Source of the DNA: Phycisphaerales bacterium
GTDB lineage: Bacteria; Planctomycetota; Phycisphaerae; UBA1845
Assembly: GCA_020639115.1 (NCBI GenBank)
Contig: JACKHG010000002.1
Span: 558,001-622,000 of the forward strand
DNA: 64,000 nucleotides
Direction: 5' to 3'
Below are positions 14,922 through 23,400 of the stretch, piece by piece. The position numbers were made by a program, and so were the translations under genes. Below the pieces are notes generated by a model. The model saw nothing but the letters and a program-made list of their open reading frames with translations, did not search any database and was not told the origin of the DNA. How positions within the stretch are numbered: the first letter of the stretch is position 1; every line of letters starts with the position of its first letter.

Positions 14922-17453
14922 TCAATCCATGAACAGCATCTCGTCGTGGGAATATCCCAACATCTGGTAGTTGGGCACGGTGTGCACGACTGGCTCGAGC
15001 ACCGGCATCCACGTCCCGCCGTTGAAGCCCAGGTCGTCCGCGGTCAGCCCCGTGCCCGCCAGCGCTTCCGCGCTGTCCGCCGCGTGGTAGGAGGCTTCAC
15101 CCGCCGGGTTCATGTAGTTCACCACGATCGTGTTGTCGCTCTCGCGCACGAGCGTCGCGTTGCCGGTGATGTCCACGTTCGTGGTGCCCGCGACGACGTC
15201 CGTGTCCTCCACGCTCAGACCCTGGTCGATCAGCCCGCGGTAGTTGTAGTACCGCCAGCGATACACCGGGAACTCGAACGTCCCGAAGCCCGCGACCTCG
15301 CGCGGGACGGTCGTCGTCACCGGCACCGGGTGATCCATGATGCCGCCGGACGCGTGGCAGCTCGTGCAGGTCATGTTCGCGCCCAGTGCCTGCTCCTTGG
15401 GGCGCACGCCGTGTCCGCCGAGCGTCACGCCGTTGGAGAACGCGGGGTAGTTCGCGACGAGCTGCATGAAGGCCGGCTGCCGTTCCGCCGGCAGGCTGGC
15501 GGCCTGCATGGTCAGGAACATCTTGATCAGCGTGCCGTCCGGGACCTTCATGCTGACCAGGTCGTTGGCGGTGTCGAACTGCGGATACCACTGGTAATCC
15601 GCCGGCATGCCCATCGCGCCGTTGAAGCCCTGGAACGCGCGCAGCCCGTTGTTGGCAGCCGCCAGCATGTCGAAGTAGTAGGGCGCACCCGCGTCGACGA
15701 AGCCGTCGCCGTTGGTGTCCCAAGCGGAGTTGCTGCCGACCGTGTAGCGCACGTACCCGTAGGTGGCTTTGTCGAACAGCACCATGTTCGGGAAAATCTG
15801 CATGAGGGCCATCGCCTGCCGGTCCGGGTCGGTCGACATGAAGTCGTTGAGCGTGACCTGCCGCGCGTCGTCCGGCGTGAGGTCGAGGAAGTCGAGGGCG
15901 GCGTAGATGTCCGCGTTGCTGCCCCCGGCCATGAAGCGGTACATGCTGTACGCGTTGTACTGGTACATGCCGTCCATCGCGGCGTTGCCCGCCATCATCC
16001 CGTCGAAGAACCGCGCATCGAACACCATGCCGTTGGCCATCGGCTTGAACGGGGTGATCTTCGCGCCCGGGCTGCCGCGCAGGGCCAGCGATTGGGCCAG
16101 GAACGACACCTGCCCGTTGAACCACATCAGCGTCGGGTCGGTGCGGTACGCCTCCCAGTCGCTGTTGACGTCCTCGTCGGTCCCGTCGTCCACGAAGTGG
16201 TCCGCGGAGATGTTCAGCGTGTCGAGCCCGTCGGCGTTGCGGCCGAACACGAGGTTGGCCCCGTGGCCCCACAGCGCGTAGGTGATGCCCGACGTCTTGG
16301 GAATATGGCAGGTCTCGCACGCCATCGCCGTCAGGTGGGCGGACGTGTGGTAGAGCGGATTCAGGTCGTCCGTGTTGTGACAGGTCAGGCAGTTCAGTTC
16401 GTTTGCCGCGGATCCGGTGGGGTAATCCGAGGCCATCAGGTCGCCGCCGACCGAATCGCCGCGCCGGAACTTGTGATGCGCCGACGTGTGGCACGCGACG
16501 CAGTGCCGATCCTCGCCGCCGCCCAGCGCCGCGACCGCCTCCGACGTCGCATGCGCGTCGTGCCCCGCGCGGAAGAGCGTGCCCCGCTTGTACCCCGTGC
16601 GGGCGTGCTCGTGGCAGCGCAGGCACGTGTGGTCCGTAGTGGCGCCCACCGAGGCGACCGCGGCCTGGCTGCGATCCTGGGCCACCGTCGGCCACGGCGT
16701 CTCGGGCGTGCCGTCGCCGTCGCGATCCATCATCAGCGGCATGTCCGCGACGCCGTCGCCGTCGCTGTCGATCAGCGCATCCGGCTGACCGTCGCCGTCA
16801 AAATCGGTGTCGTCGCGTGCGACCCGCGCGTAGCCGATCGACGTCGGCGAGTGCGCGTTCTCCGGCGCGAAGTCCGCGACCCGCGCCGCACCCGTCGCCG
16901 GGTACGAACGGTACGTCTCGGCGTGGCAGATCAGACAGTCCAGCCCGCCGTCCACGATCCGCGCGGCCTGTGTCTGTGCGTCCGCGAGGCCCATCTGGCC
17001 CAGCGAGCCCGCGAGCATCTGCTCCATCATCGGCAGGTACCGGCCGACGTGGCACTTGCCGCATTCGTCGAGCTGCACGTCGCTCACGAAGTTGATCAGC
17101 GACGTCGAAGCCGGCAGGCCGCAGGCCCGGTCGATCATCCCGTGGGCGCCGCCGCCAGGAAACAGCACGTTGTCGTTCCGCGCCGCCCACATGTAGTGCA
17201 CGGAGCTCTTGAGTTCCGCCACGGCCTCCGTGTGGCAGCGGCTGCACACCTCGCCGGCGAGATCCTGCTGGACCTTCGCCTCCGCGACGCGCACGTCGCC
17301 GATCACGTACTCGCCCGTGGCCGGGTCGTACTGGAACTGGTGCACGTCCACCAAGTTGTCCTCTTCCTCGCCGGGCAGCGGCGCACAGCCCAAGGCCGTG
17401 ATCATTCCAACGCCGACCGCAAGAGACAGCACCCATCCGCATCGCTTGAACAT
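14922..17453 (-). CDS. Octaheme c-type cytochrome lipoprotein (tetrathionate reductase-like)
   Basis: An 843-residue exported lipoprotein (lipobox TALGC, Cys23) with eight CxxCH heme sites: CSRCH 70, CGKCH 131, CLICH 173, CLRCH 277, CVACH 318, CLTCH 355, CETCH 379 and CTSCH 696. Spacing and the CETCHIP motif resemble octaheme tetrathionate reductase-type cytochromes; members of that group handle tetrathionate, nitrite or hydroxylamine. The usual lysine ligand cannot be placed with certainty. Residues 214-249 carry three DxDxDG calcium-binding-like repeats inserted between hemes 3 and 4. The ATG at 17453 is chosen over the longer frame because of AGGGGGTT just upstream and a good signal peptide. 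It converges with the cox operon. Confidence 0.85.
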   Translation of the reverse strand: MFKRCGWVLSLAVGVGMITALGCAPLPGEEEDNLVDVHQFQYDPATGEYVIGDVRVAEAKVQQDLAGEVCSRCHTEAVAELKSSVHYMWAARNDNVLFPGGGAHGMIDRACGLPASTSLINFVSDVQLDECGKCHVGRYLPMMEQMLAGSLGQMGLADAQTQAARIVDGGLDCLICHAETYRSYPATGAARVADFAPENAHSPTSIGYARVARDDTDFDGDGQPDALIDSDGDGVADMPLMMDRDGDGTPETPWPTVAQDRSQAAVASVGATTDHTCLRCHEHARTGYKRGTLFRAGHDAHATSEAVAALGGGEDRHCVACHTSAHHKFRRGDSVGGDLMASDYPTGSAANELNCLTCHNTDDLNPLYHTSAHLTAMACETCHIPKTSGITYALWGHGANLVFGRNADGLDTLNISADHFVDDGTDEDVNSDWEAYRTDPTLMWFNGQVSFLAQSLALRGSPGAKITPFKPMANGMVFDARFFDGMMAGNAAMDGMYQYNAYSMYRFMAGGSNADIYAALDFLDLTPDDARQVTLNDFMSTDPDRQAMALMQIFPNMVLFDKATYGYVRYTVGSNSAWDTNGDGFVDAGAPYYFDMLAAANNGLRAFQGFNGAMGMPADYQWYPQFDTANDLVSMKVPDGTLIKMFLTMQAASLPAERQPAFMQLVANYPAFSNGVTLGGHGVRPKEQALGANMTCTSCHASGGIMDHPVPVTTTVPREVAGFGTFEFPVYRWRYYNYRGLIDQGLSVEDTDVVAGTTNVDITGNATLVRESDNTIVVNYMNPAGEASYHAADSAEALAGTGLTADDLGFNGGTWMPVLEPVVHTVPNYQMLGYSHDEMLFMD

Positions 17454-17854
17454 GGCAGTAACCCCCTGAAGTGGTCCGCAGGTCGCGGCAAACATGATTT
17501 TGGTTCTCGGGCTGGACGCGTGCGCAGCGCGGCGCATCAGCCGCGCATGGCGCCGCCCAATCCTAGCGCTGCGTGCGAAATCGGCCGGTGGTGAATTCGG
17601 GTTTTTTCAACGGAGAGTCGGCGTGATTCACGGGCAATTCCCCCGTGCCGGTGAGGAATCTCCTCTGCAGCGGGGAGGCGCGACGGCCCGGCGGCCAGTG
17701 ACCGGAAAACCGGCCCGACCCGGCCCGGCTTCCGCGGGGCTCGCCCGCGCTCCCGCCGGATGGTCGCGTCGGCCCGCACGAGACGCTAAAATCGACCCAA
17801 CGCCTGTACCGGCTCGACCACCGCCGCGTGCGGGCGACCCGGGGGAAGTGCTGT
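17454..17854. other. Divergent intergenic region, octaheme cytochrome / PAS-LuxR regulator
   Basis: About 400 bp between two divergent start codons. It holds a short hairpin (CACGGG at 17629 and CCCGTG at 17642) and GGGGGAAG as ribosome site of the regulator. A TAAAAT at about 17788 could be a -10 box for the regulator but lacks a good -35. Reading frames crossing it look like shadows. Confidence 0.5.
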
Positions 17855-18541
17855 ATGTCCGAATGCCCGTCCACCGACTTCGGCTGCCCGCCGGACCACA
17901 ACTGCCCGAGCGAGTGCTTCATCGGCCAGGCGCTCGACGGCCTCTGCGTCGGCTTCGTGCTCACCACCGCCGCCGGCGAGATCCTCTGGTGCAACCGGGC
18001 AGCCGCCCGCGCTCTCGCCATCGATCCGCAGTCAGCCCAGGCCAAGCCGCTGACCGACGTCCTCGCCGACGAGAACCTCCGCCGCCTCTGGCTCGACGCC
18101 CTGAACTGCGACCAGACGCTGATGTGCGCAGCCTCCGTGACCGCGCCGCGCCCGCTCGAACTCAAGATCAACTTCACGCACTGGGGCAACGCCGGAACCG
18201 GCCAGCACGGCCGGGCCATGCTCTTCTGTGATGTGACTCAGGAGCGCCAGGTGCAACTCGAGATGTCGCAGGCCATCGCCTCGCGCCTGATCGACTTCAT
18301 GGAGGACCGGTTGCCCGCTCCGGAGACCAGCGACGTCGCCGAGGCGATCGCCCAGCTCACCCGCAAGGAGCAGCAGGCTCTCGCCTGCCTCGGTCGCGGT
18401 TGCAACAACGACGCCATCGCCGCGGAACTCGGCGTCTCCACCTCCACCGTGCGTTCTCACCTCAAGAGCGCCTACCGCAAGCTCGGCCTGCAGAGCCGCG
18501 CGGAAGCCGTCAGCTTCGCGGCCCGTTGCGGGCTGGTCTAG
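17855..18541 (+). CDS. PAS-domain LuxR-family transcriptional regulator, Cys-rich N terminus
   Basis: A 228-residue regulator. Residues 22-140 form a PAS-like sensor (GLCVGFVLTTAAGEILWCNRAA). Residues 165-225 are a LuxR-type helix-turn-helix: LTRKEQQALACLGRG, then NDAIAAELGVSTSTVRSHLK. The first 31 residues contain five cysteines (4, 11, 17, 21, 31) and could bind a metal or Fe-S cluster; this is inference. There is no receiver domain. It is divergent from the octaheme cytochrome and might control it. The ATG at 17855 is chosen because GGGGGAAG precedes it; a GTG 27 bp upstream is possible. A short palindrome (CTAGAGC, GCTCTAG) overlaps the stop. Confidence 0.87.
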   Translation: MSECPSTDFGCPPDHNCPSECFIGQALDGLCVGFVLTTAAGEILWCNRAAARALAIDPQSAQAKPLTDVLADENLRRLWLDALNCDQTLMCAASVTAPRPLELKINFTHWGNAGTGQHGRAMLFCDVTQERQVQLEMSQAIASRLIDFMEDRLPAPETSDVAEAIAQLTRKEQQALACLGRGCNNDAIAAELGVSTSTVRSHLKSAYRKLGLQSRAEAVSFAARCGLV

Positions 18542-18589
18542 AGCAAGCTCTAGTCTCGGTGATTGCCAGCTCGACGACGGACGCGCGGG

Positions 18590-18781
18590 TCACTGCGCGT
18601 TCTCGGGACCGGGTGTCGGCTCGGCGTCCGGCGTTTCGTCGGCTGGAGCAGGAGTCGCCGGCAGTCCGGCTGCCCGCCGCTCGCGTTTCAAGGCCGCTTT
18701 TTCCGCTTTGCGCCGCTCGCGCTGTCGTTTCTGTTGCTCGCGGTCGCGCTTCTGCACGGAGGAGCGTTGTTTCTTGGCCAT
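18590..18781 (-). CDS. Small highly charged hypothetical protein
   Basis: A 63-residue protein, very rich in Lys, Arg, Glu and Gln up to about residue 42 (AKKQRSSVQKRDREQQKRQ), which should form a single charged helix, with a Pro/Ala/Glu-rich tail. Similar small proteins occur in planctomycete genomes but I know no function. The ATG at 18781 is favoured over the longer frame because AGGTGA precedes it and the upstream part overlaps a terminator. Confidence 0.6.
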   Translation of the reverse strand: MAKKQRSSVQKRDREQQKRQRERRKAEKAALKRERRAAGLPATPAPADETPDAEPTPGPENAQ

Positions 18782-18847
18782 GGTATCACCTGACTTCCGG
18801 GCGAACGGCATCACGTCGCCGCCGGGCGCGGTTGCGGGGGGATCGAC

Positions 18848-18884
18848 GAAAAAAGGAGGCCACCGGCGTGACCTGGTGGCCTCC
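18848..18884 (-). terminator. Rho-independent terminator of the RRM gene
   Basis: GGAGGCCACC (18855-18864) and GGTGGCCTCC (18875-18884) form a perfect 10-bp stem; read on the minus strand the hairpin is followed by TTTTTT. It lies 21 bp after the RRM stop. Confidence 0.88.
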
Positions 18885-18905
18885 CACTGCTCGAGAGAAG
18901 GTGGG

Positions 18906-19199
18906 TCAGTAGCGATCGCGCCGACCACCGCCGCCGCCACCGCTGCGCGGGGCGCGCGGCTTGGCTTCGTTGACGGTCAGCGCCCGTTCGCCGTGCTGCT
19001 TGCCGTTCAGCGCATTGATTGCGTTCTGGGCGTCGGCATCCGATTCCATCTCGACGAATCCAAAGCCCTTGCTCCGGCCCGTGTCGCGGTCGCTGATCAC
19101 TTCCGCGCTCAGCACGGTCCCGTGCTCAGCCAGCAGCGACTCCAGATCCGAACTGCTTACGTCATAACTGAGATTTCCCACATACAGTTTCTTGCCCAT
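18906..19199 (-). CDS. RRM-type RNA-binding protein
   Basis: A 97-residue protein with one RNA recognition motif: RNP2 is LYVGNL (5-10) and RNP1 is KGFGFVEM (44-51), with the aromatic residues needed for RNA stacking. The tail is rich in Gly and Arg (RSGGGGGGRRDRY). Bacterial proteins of this form act as cold-shock-like RNA chaperones in cyanobacteria and planctomycetes. The ATG at 19199 is preceded by AGGAGA; the longer open frame upstream is not conserved-looking. The gene is monocistronic with a strong terminator. Confidence 0.93.
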   Translation of the reverse strand: MGKKLYVGNLSYDVSSSDLESLLAEHGTVLSAEVISDRDTGRSKGFGFVEMESDADAQNAINALNGKQHGERALTVNEAKPRAPRSGGGGGGRRDRY

Positions 19200-19822
19200 C
19201 GCGTTCTCCTGTCGATGGCGATCCGACCCAATTGATAGGCTTTCAGGGTCGCGGTTGAAAGCGGCCGTAAGTTCCGGCCGGGAAGGTGGGAGCACGATCC
19301 AGGCGATGCGCGGGCCTTGATGACCCCAAAGGGGGAGGCGCCTCGTTCGACGAACCAACCGGCAACACTGTAGCCGACGCGGCCCGGCGCGTCCAAGCGC
19401 ACAAAATCGCCACGCCGGATCGGGGCGACGCGCATCCGCTGGGGCGGCGTGCGGCGAAATTGTATTTCCACGAGGAATCGCCGGTGGCGCTGCCGCCAGT
19501 GTCGTTTGTACTGCTGCTCGACGCGACTGACTCCGGCGCAAATTGCTGCTTCTATTTCGCCTCGGACCTTCATCAAACCCAAGGCGCGAGCCAAGATGCC
19601 ACGTGGTGCGAACGCATCGACGATGCCATTGCTGATCGGCCGGACCCTCGTCCGGTAATGCCAAGCCTGCATCGCTGCGCCGGGACTTGCAGCCCGCACA
19701 CTTGAATTCGCGTTTGCCCGCTTCAAAGATGAATCGTACAGGGGCCACTCACATCAGCAGACCGGTCGTCGCGACCGGTGCAGGGGCAAAGGCTGCAAGC
19801 GCAGCCAGGGGGAGAGGAAACC
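19200..19822. other. 620-bp gap with a possible degraded gene
   Basis: No convincing gene. On the minus strand at 19510-19570 the translation KVRGEIEAAICAGVSRVEQQ resembles the start of DUF2294/MpsC-like proteins, but what follows does not continue that family, so this may be a pseudogene fragment. A second minus-strand stretch at about 19685-19745 reads RFIFEAGKREFKCAGCKS. A weak promoter-like pair (TTGCCC 19714, TACAGG 19737, 17 bp apart) could serve the next gene. Confidence 0.35.
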
Positions 19823-21574
19823 ATGAAACGCTCGCGGAAGCTTTTCAGCATGCAGCGCCGGCGCGGCGCCGTCGCCGTCATGCTCGCCGTCACCGTACCC
19901 GTCATCATCGCGTTCGCGGCGCTCACCGTCGACGTCGGCGTGATGTACAACGCCAAGGCCGACCTGCAGCGCTGCGCCGATGCAGCCGCCCTCGCCGGCG
20001 CGTCGCAACTCGTTTCGCTCAGCAGCGGCGACCCGCTCGCGGCCGCGCGCCAGTGTGCCAAGGACATCGCCTACGCCAACAAGGTGCTCGCCACCAATCC
20101 GATCGTCACCGATGCGGACATCACTTTCGGCAAGGCCAACATCGATCCTGTGACCAAGCAGGTCTTCTTCACGCCGACGAACAGTTCGCCCGACGCCGTC
20201 CGCGTCGTCGTCCGCAAGACCGCGAACTCGCCCAACGGCGCACTGCCGCTCTACTTCGCGCGCATCTTCGGCCGCCACTTCACCGATGTGCAGGCGACCG
20301 CGACCGCGGGCATCACCCCGCGCGACATCGCCATCGTCAGCGATATCTCCGGCTCGCTCACCTACGACAGCCAGTTCAAGTACTGGCAGGACAAGGTCGT
20401 CAACCTCTACGACGTGTGGGACGCGCTGCCCGGCGGCGCCGACGACAGCCCCAGCACCTGGGCCGCGAGCGAAGTGCTCTCCGACCCGGCCCAGAGCGCC
20501 GGACCCGCGTACGGTTTCTTCAAACGCCTCGGCTTCGGCGACGACCCAGCCGACCGCGAAAACTACAGCGTCAGCGGTGACCCCGGCCTCATCCGCCTCG
20601 CCAATGGCGAGCGCTGGTCGGATGCCCGGCTGCGGACGTACCTCGCCGACCAGCAGTACAGCTCCGCCGAGATCAGCGCGATCATGAATACCACGTCGCG
20701 CACCAACTATCAGAACCGCGTGGCCCTCGCGCTCGGACTCGCCACCTGGAACAGCGGCATCTCCGGTGGCCGCTGGGATCGGCTCGGACTCGCCCGGGTG
20801 GGCAATCGTGACACCAGCTACAGCGACAGCGAACTCACCTGGGAGGCGCCCTTCCTGTCCACCACGCCGGCGCAGGCCCGCACCATCTGGCGCGACTACA
20901 TCGACCGCACCTCCGGCCGCCGCGCGAGTTTCCCCGACCTCTTCGGCATCAAGACCCTCGTCGACTACACGCTCGAGTACCGCCGCAAGCCCGGCGAGAC
21001 GCCCGAACTGGCGGCGACGCCCGTCCAGCCGATGCAGGCGATCAAGGACGCGACGGCCTACATGGTCCAGCTCCTCACCAACGCCCAGTCGTTCGACCAG
21101 ATCTCCCTCGAGGTCTTCAGCACCTACGGCACGCACCAGGTCGACCTGACCCACAACTTCGCCGACGTCACCGCCATCCTCGACTCTATCGTCCCTGACG
21201 GAAATACCAACATCGGCCAGGGCATCGCACGCGGCGCCGAGGAACTCACCAGCGACCGCGCCCGCGTCGAGGCCAAGAAGATCTTGCTCATGATCACCGA
21301 CGGGCAGGCCAACATGACCGCCGACGGCCGGTATGACGCCGCCGCCGGCAAGGCGTTCGCCATCTCCGAAGCGCAGCAGGCCGCCGCGCTCGGCATCGAA
21401 CTGGTCACCATCAGCGTGGGGCAGGGCGCCGATCTCGACCTCTGCGACCAGATCGCCGCGCTGGGCCACGGCGTCCACTTCCACGCCGAGGGCGAAATCG
21501 ACGAGTACAACGCGCAGTTGCTGCAGATCTTCGCGACGATCGGCGGCCGCCGCACGGTCGCACTGATCGAGTAG
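19823..21574 (+). CDS. TadG-like pilus-assembly protein with von Willebrand factor A domain
   Basis: A 583-residue exported protein. The N terminus (RRRGAVAVMLAVTVPVIIAF, then VDVGVMYNAKADLQRCADAA) is the TadE/TadG-type membrane anchor. A VWA domain starts near 165: the metal-ion site is Asp174-Ser176-Ser178 in DISGS, with a Thr in NTNIGQGI and the Asp of MITDGQAN near the C terminus. The domain is split by about 200 residues of extra sequence after the first strand. These proteins are usually surface or Tad-pilus associated. The ATG at 19823 is preceded by GGGAGAGGA. No tad gene cluster is adjacent. Confidence 0.85.
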   Translation: MKRSRKLFSMQRRRGAVAVMLAVTVPVIIAFAALTVDVGVMYNAKADLQRCADAAALAGASQLVSLSSGDPLAAARQCAKDIAYANKVLATNPIVTDADITFGKANIDPVTKQVFFTPTNSSPDAVRVVVRKTANSPNGALPLYFARIFGRHFTDVQATATAGITPRDIAIVSDISGSLTYDSQFKYWQDKVVNLYDVWDALPGGADDSPSTWAASEVLSDPAQSAGPAYGFFKRLGFGDDPADRENYSVSGDPGLIRLANGERWSDARLRTYLADQQYSSAEISAIMNTTSRTNYQNRVALALGLATWNSGISGGRWDRLGLARVGNRDTSYSDSELTWEAPFLSTTPAQARTIWRDYIDRTSGRRASFPDLFGIKTLVDYTLEYRRKPGETPELAATPVQPMQAIKDATAYMVQLLTNAQSFDQISLEVFSTYGTHQVDLTHNFADVTAILDSIVPDGNTNIGQGIARGAEELTSDRARVEAKKILLMITDGQANMTADGRYDAAAGKAFAISEAQQAAALGIELVTISVGQGADLDLCDQIAALGHGVHFHAEGEIDEYNAQLLQIFATIGGRRTVALIE

Positions 21575-21642
21575 CGCCGACCGCGCGTTAGACGGATGGG
21601 TGTTCGAAGCGCTCCATTGGGCTGCGGAATCCGCCGCTGCCT

Positions 21643-21664
21643 GGAATATTGGGTAGAATATTCC
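21643..21664. promoter_or_regulatory. AT-rich palindrome, possible operator
   Basis: GGAATATT and AATATTCC are perfect 8-bp inverted repeats with a 6-bp spacer, standing out in GC-rich DNA 130 bp before a 37-residue gene. A TACAAT at 21706 could be that gene's -10 box. Regulatory role is inferred. Confidence 0.4.
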
Positions 21665-21794
21665 GGTCGTTCGCTGAGAATCGCTTCAGGTGGATTTTAG
21701 ATCGGTACAATCATGTGCGACTATCTTTGGGTTGCGACAGTTGGCTTGCGCGCCGCGATGGCGGCAGGCTATGTGAACCCAGAGGAGACAAGCA

Positions 21795-21908
21795 ATGGAC
21801 CCAACCGTCAGCCCCACCACCAACACCGTGCTCATCATCGTACTGTTCGCCGTCGTGGCGGCGCTCTTTGGCATGTTCAATGGCGGCCACTTCCTGTTCT
21901 TTGACTGA
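21795..21908 (+). CDS. 37-residue single-helix membrane peptide
   Basis: A short gene with GAGGAG seven bases before its ATG. The peptide is MDPTVSPTTN, then a helix (TVLIIVLFAVVAALFGMF), ending NGGHFLFFD. It should sit in the membrane with a short N-terminal tail outside or inside. No family is recognised. Support comes from the strong ribosome site, clean hydrophobic helix, and a hairpin just downstream. It could be a small regulatory or complex-stabilising peptide. Confidence 0.6.
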   Translation: MDPTVSPTTNTVLIIVLFAVVAALFGMFNGGHFLFFD

Positions 21909-22346
21909 TTCGTCGCGATACGGCACCACGATCGCAACATGCGCTGAGACGCAAGCCCCGGCTGCCCGCCGCGCAGTCCGGGGCTTGGCTGTCATAGCCA
22001 CCCATCCCGTCGTGATCGGCGTCCTATCCCTTTTTCCCAGACCCTCCAGTTGACACCGAGCTCCATCGGCGACGTCCACGGGGTAAAAGCCCCATTGAGT
22101 CCACCCGGGGGCGCCGGCACAATACTGCTGCGGTCCCATTCTCGGCGAGTATTGCATCATCAGTCTGGAGCCACGTCGTGCGGCGGCCTGTTCTGCCACA
22201 CGGGGTATTCTGTCCTCGCCAGCGCGGGGACGAGCAGCCACCTCTGGGTCGGCGCGCCCGTCGGTATGCGCGCCGCGCTTTGCGGCTCCGAAACACTTCC
22301 AACTTCCCTGCTGTTGTATCCACCGCATCGCTGGAAGGAGGTCGGC
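21909..22346. other. Gap between small peptide and pseudopilin
   Basis: Apart from the hairpin at 21952-21987 I see no gene or clear promoter. The frame of the pseudopilin is open through much of it, but the sequence there lacks coding character and a strong AAGGAGG sits at 22335, just before the real start. Confidence 0.5.
21952..21987 (+). terminator. Hairpin after the 37-residue gene
   Basis: CAAGCCCCGG (21952-21961) and CCGGGGCTTG (21978-21987) form a perfect 10-bp stem with a 16-base loop, 43 bp after the small gene. There is no T tract, so termination is probable but unproven. Confidence 0.45.
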
Positions 22347-23360
22347 ATGTCCGCCCACGCGCGTCCGCAACCCGAAGCTACCGATTCTGGTTTCACCCTC
22401 GTTGAATTGCTTGTCGTCGTGGCCATCATTGCGCTGCTCGTCGCGATTCTGTTGCCGATGCTGGACGGAGCGCGCCGCCAAGCCACAACTGTTCGCTGCC
22501 AGGCTCAGCAGGGCGGCATCGCCAAGGCATCAGCCGCCTACCAGTCCGAAGAGAACGGCTGGTTGCCCGGCTCGCCCGGCACCTCGGGCAGCGTGCTCCT
22601 CGCCGACCGCTACGACGGGGCGCCGGATACGTTCGAGCACATGCCCGATCCACCGGTGCAGATCTGGGACTGGGCTGGGCCGCTCGCCCGGCAGATGAAG
22701 ATTGGCCTGCCCGCCAACCGCGGAGACCGCTTCGGCGTGCTCGTCACCGGCGTGTTCGAGTGTCCCGCCAACTACTTCCGGGCGGTGCCGTACTACACGT
22801 CCGGCATCGGGCCGGTGGGGACCTTCAAGGCGCAGCGCATGGTCAGTTACAACACGTTGCGCCAGTTCATGAGCTGGCCCTCAACGGCTGGGGCGCCCAA
22901 CACCGAGTGCGTCTACACCGTCAGTGGCGCCCAACTCGCTCGCGACTATCTGCCGCGCATCGATCGCCTGGGCAGTCCCAGTGAAAACGTGTTTCTTTCC
23001 GACGGATCGCGCTTCGTGAACGCCACCGGCGGGCTCGACTTCGACATCGGTTGGCGTGCGGGGTTCGGTGGGGCGTTCTCGGACGGCGGCCCGACCATCC
23101 CGGACAACTTTCTGCGTTCGTTCTGGCGCTATGACCCGCAGCGTCGCTTCGCGTACCGCCATCCCCGCGGCAAAGCGCAGGGCCTCGTTGCCGTCTACTT
23201 CGACGGCCACAGCGCGTACCTCTCCGAGAGCGAGTCGCGCAACCCCGATCCCTGGTGGCCGCGCGGCACGCGCCTCGCCCGCGACGAATTCAACGAGGAC
23301 AGCTACGCGAAGATCAAGGACGCGTTCAACGGCATGTCGTTCTACACCGTGCAGCGTTGA
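22347..23360 (+). CDS. Type IV pseudopilin-like protein (prepilin N-terminal motif)
   Basis: A 337-residue protein with a type III signal: G15|FTLVELLVVVAIIALLVAILLPML, which is cut by prepilin peptidase after Gly15. The rest is periplasmic. Near the C terminus YFDGHSAYL matches the short Asp-Gly motif common in the large planctomycete pseudopilin families (compare DUF1559, H-X9-DG). Planctomycetes carry many such paralogues, probably in a type II secretion-like or adhesive system. AAGGAGG precedes the ATG. No secretion genes are adjacent. Confidence 0.88.
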   Translation: MSAHARPQPEATDSGFTLVELLVVVAIIALLVAILLPMLDGARRQATTVRCQAQQGGIAKASAAYQSEENGWLPGSPGTSGSVLLADRYDGAPDTFEHMPDPPVQIWDWAGPLARQMKIGLPANRGDRFGVLVTGVFECPANYFRAVPYYTSGIGPVGTFKAQRMVSYNTLRQFMSWPSTAGAPNTECVYTVSGAQLARDYLPRIDRLGSPSENVFLSDGSRFVNATGGLDFDIGWRAGFGGAFSDGGPTIPDNFLRSFWRYDPQRRFAYRHPRGKAQGLVAVYFDGHSAYLSESESRNPDPWWPRGTRLARDEFNEDSYAKIKDAFNGMSFYTVQR

Positions 23361-23400
23361 GCCGTGGCTCGTCGTGAGGCTGAGCATGGCGCGGCGGACG

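Noticed and set aside
14760..17594. A 944-residue plus-strand reading frame
   Set aside because: Antisense of the octaheme cytochrome, which has eight CxxCH motifs and a lipobox on the minus strand.
18538..18553. CTAGAGC/GCTCTAG palindrome as a terminator
   Set aside because: The loop is only two bases and there is no T tract; it overlaps the stop codon by chance or as a weak site.
22050..22346. Upstream extension of the pseudopilin frame
   Set aside because: A type III signal peptide must be close to the N terminus, and AAGGAGG marks the ATG at 22347.
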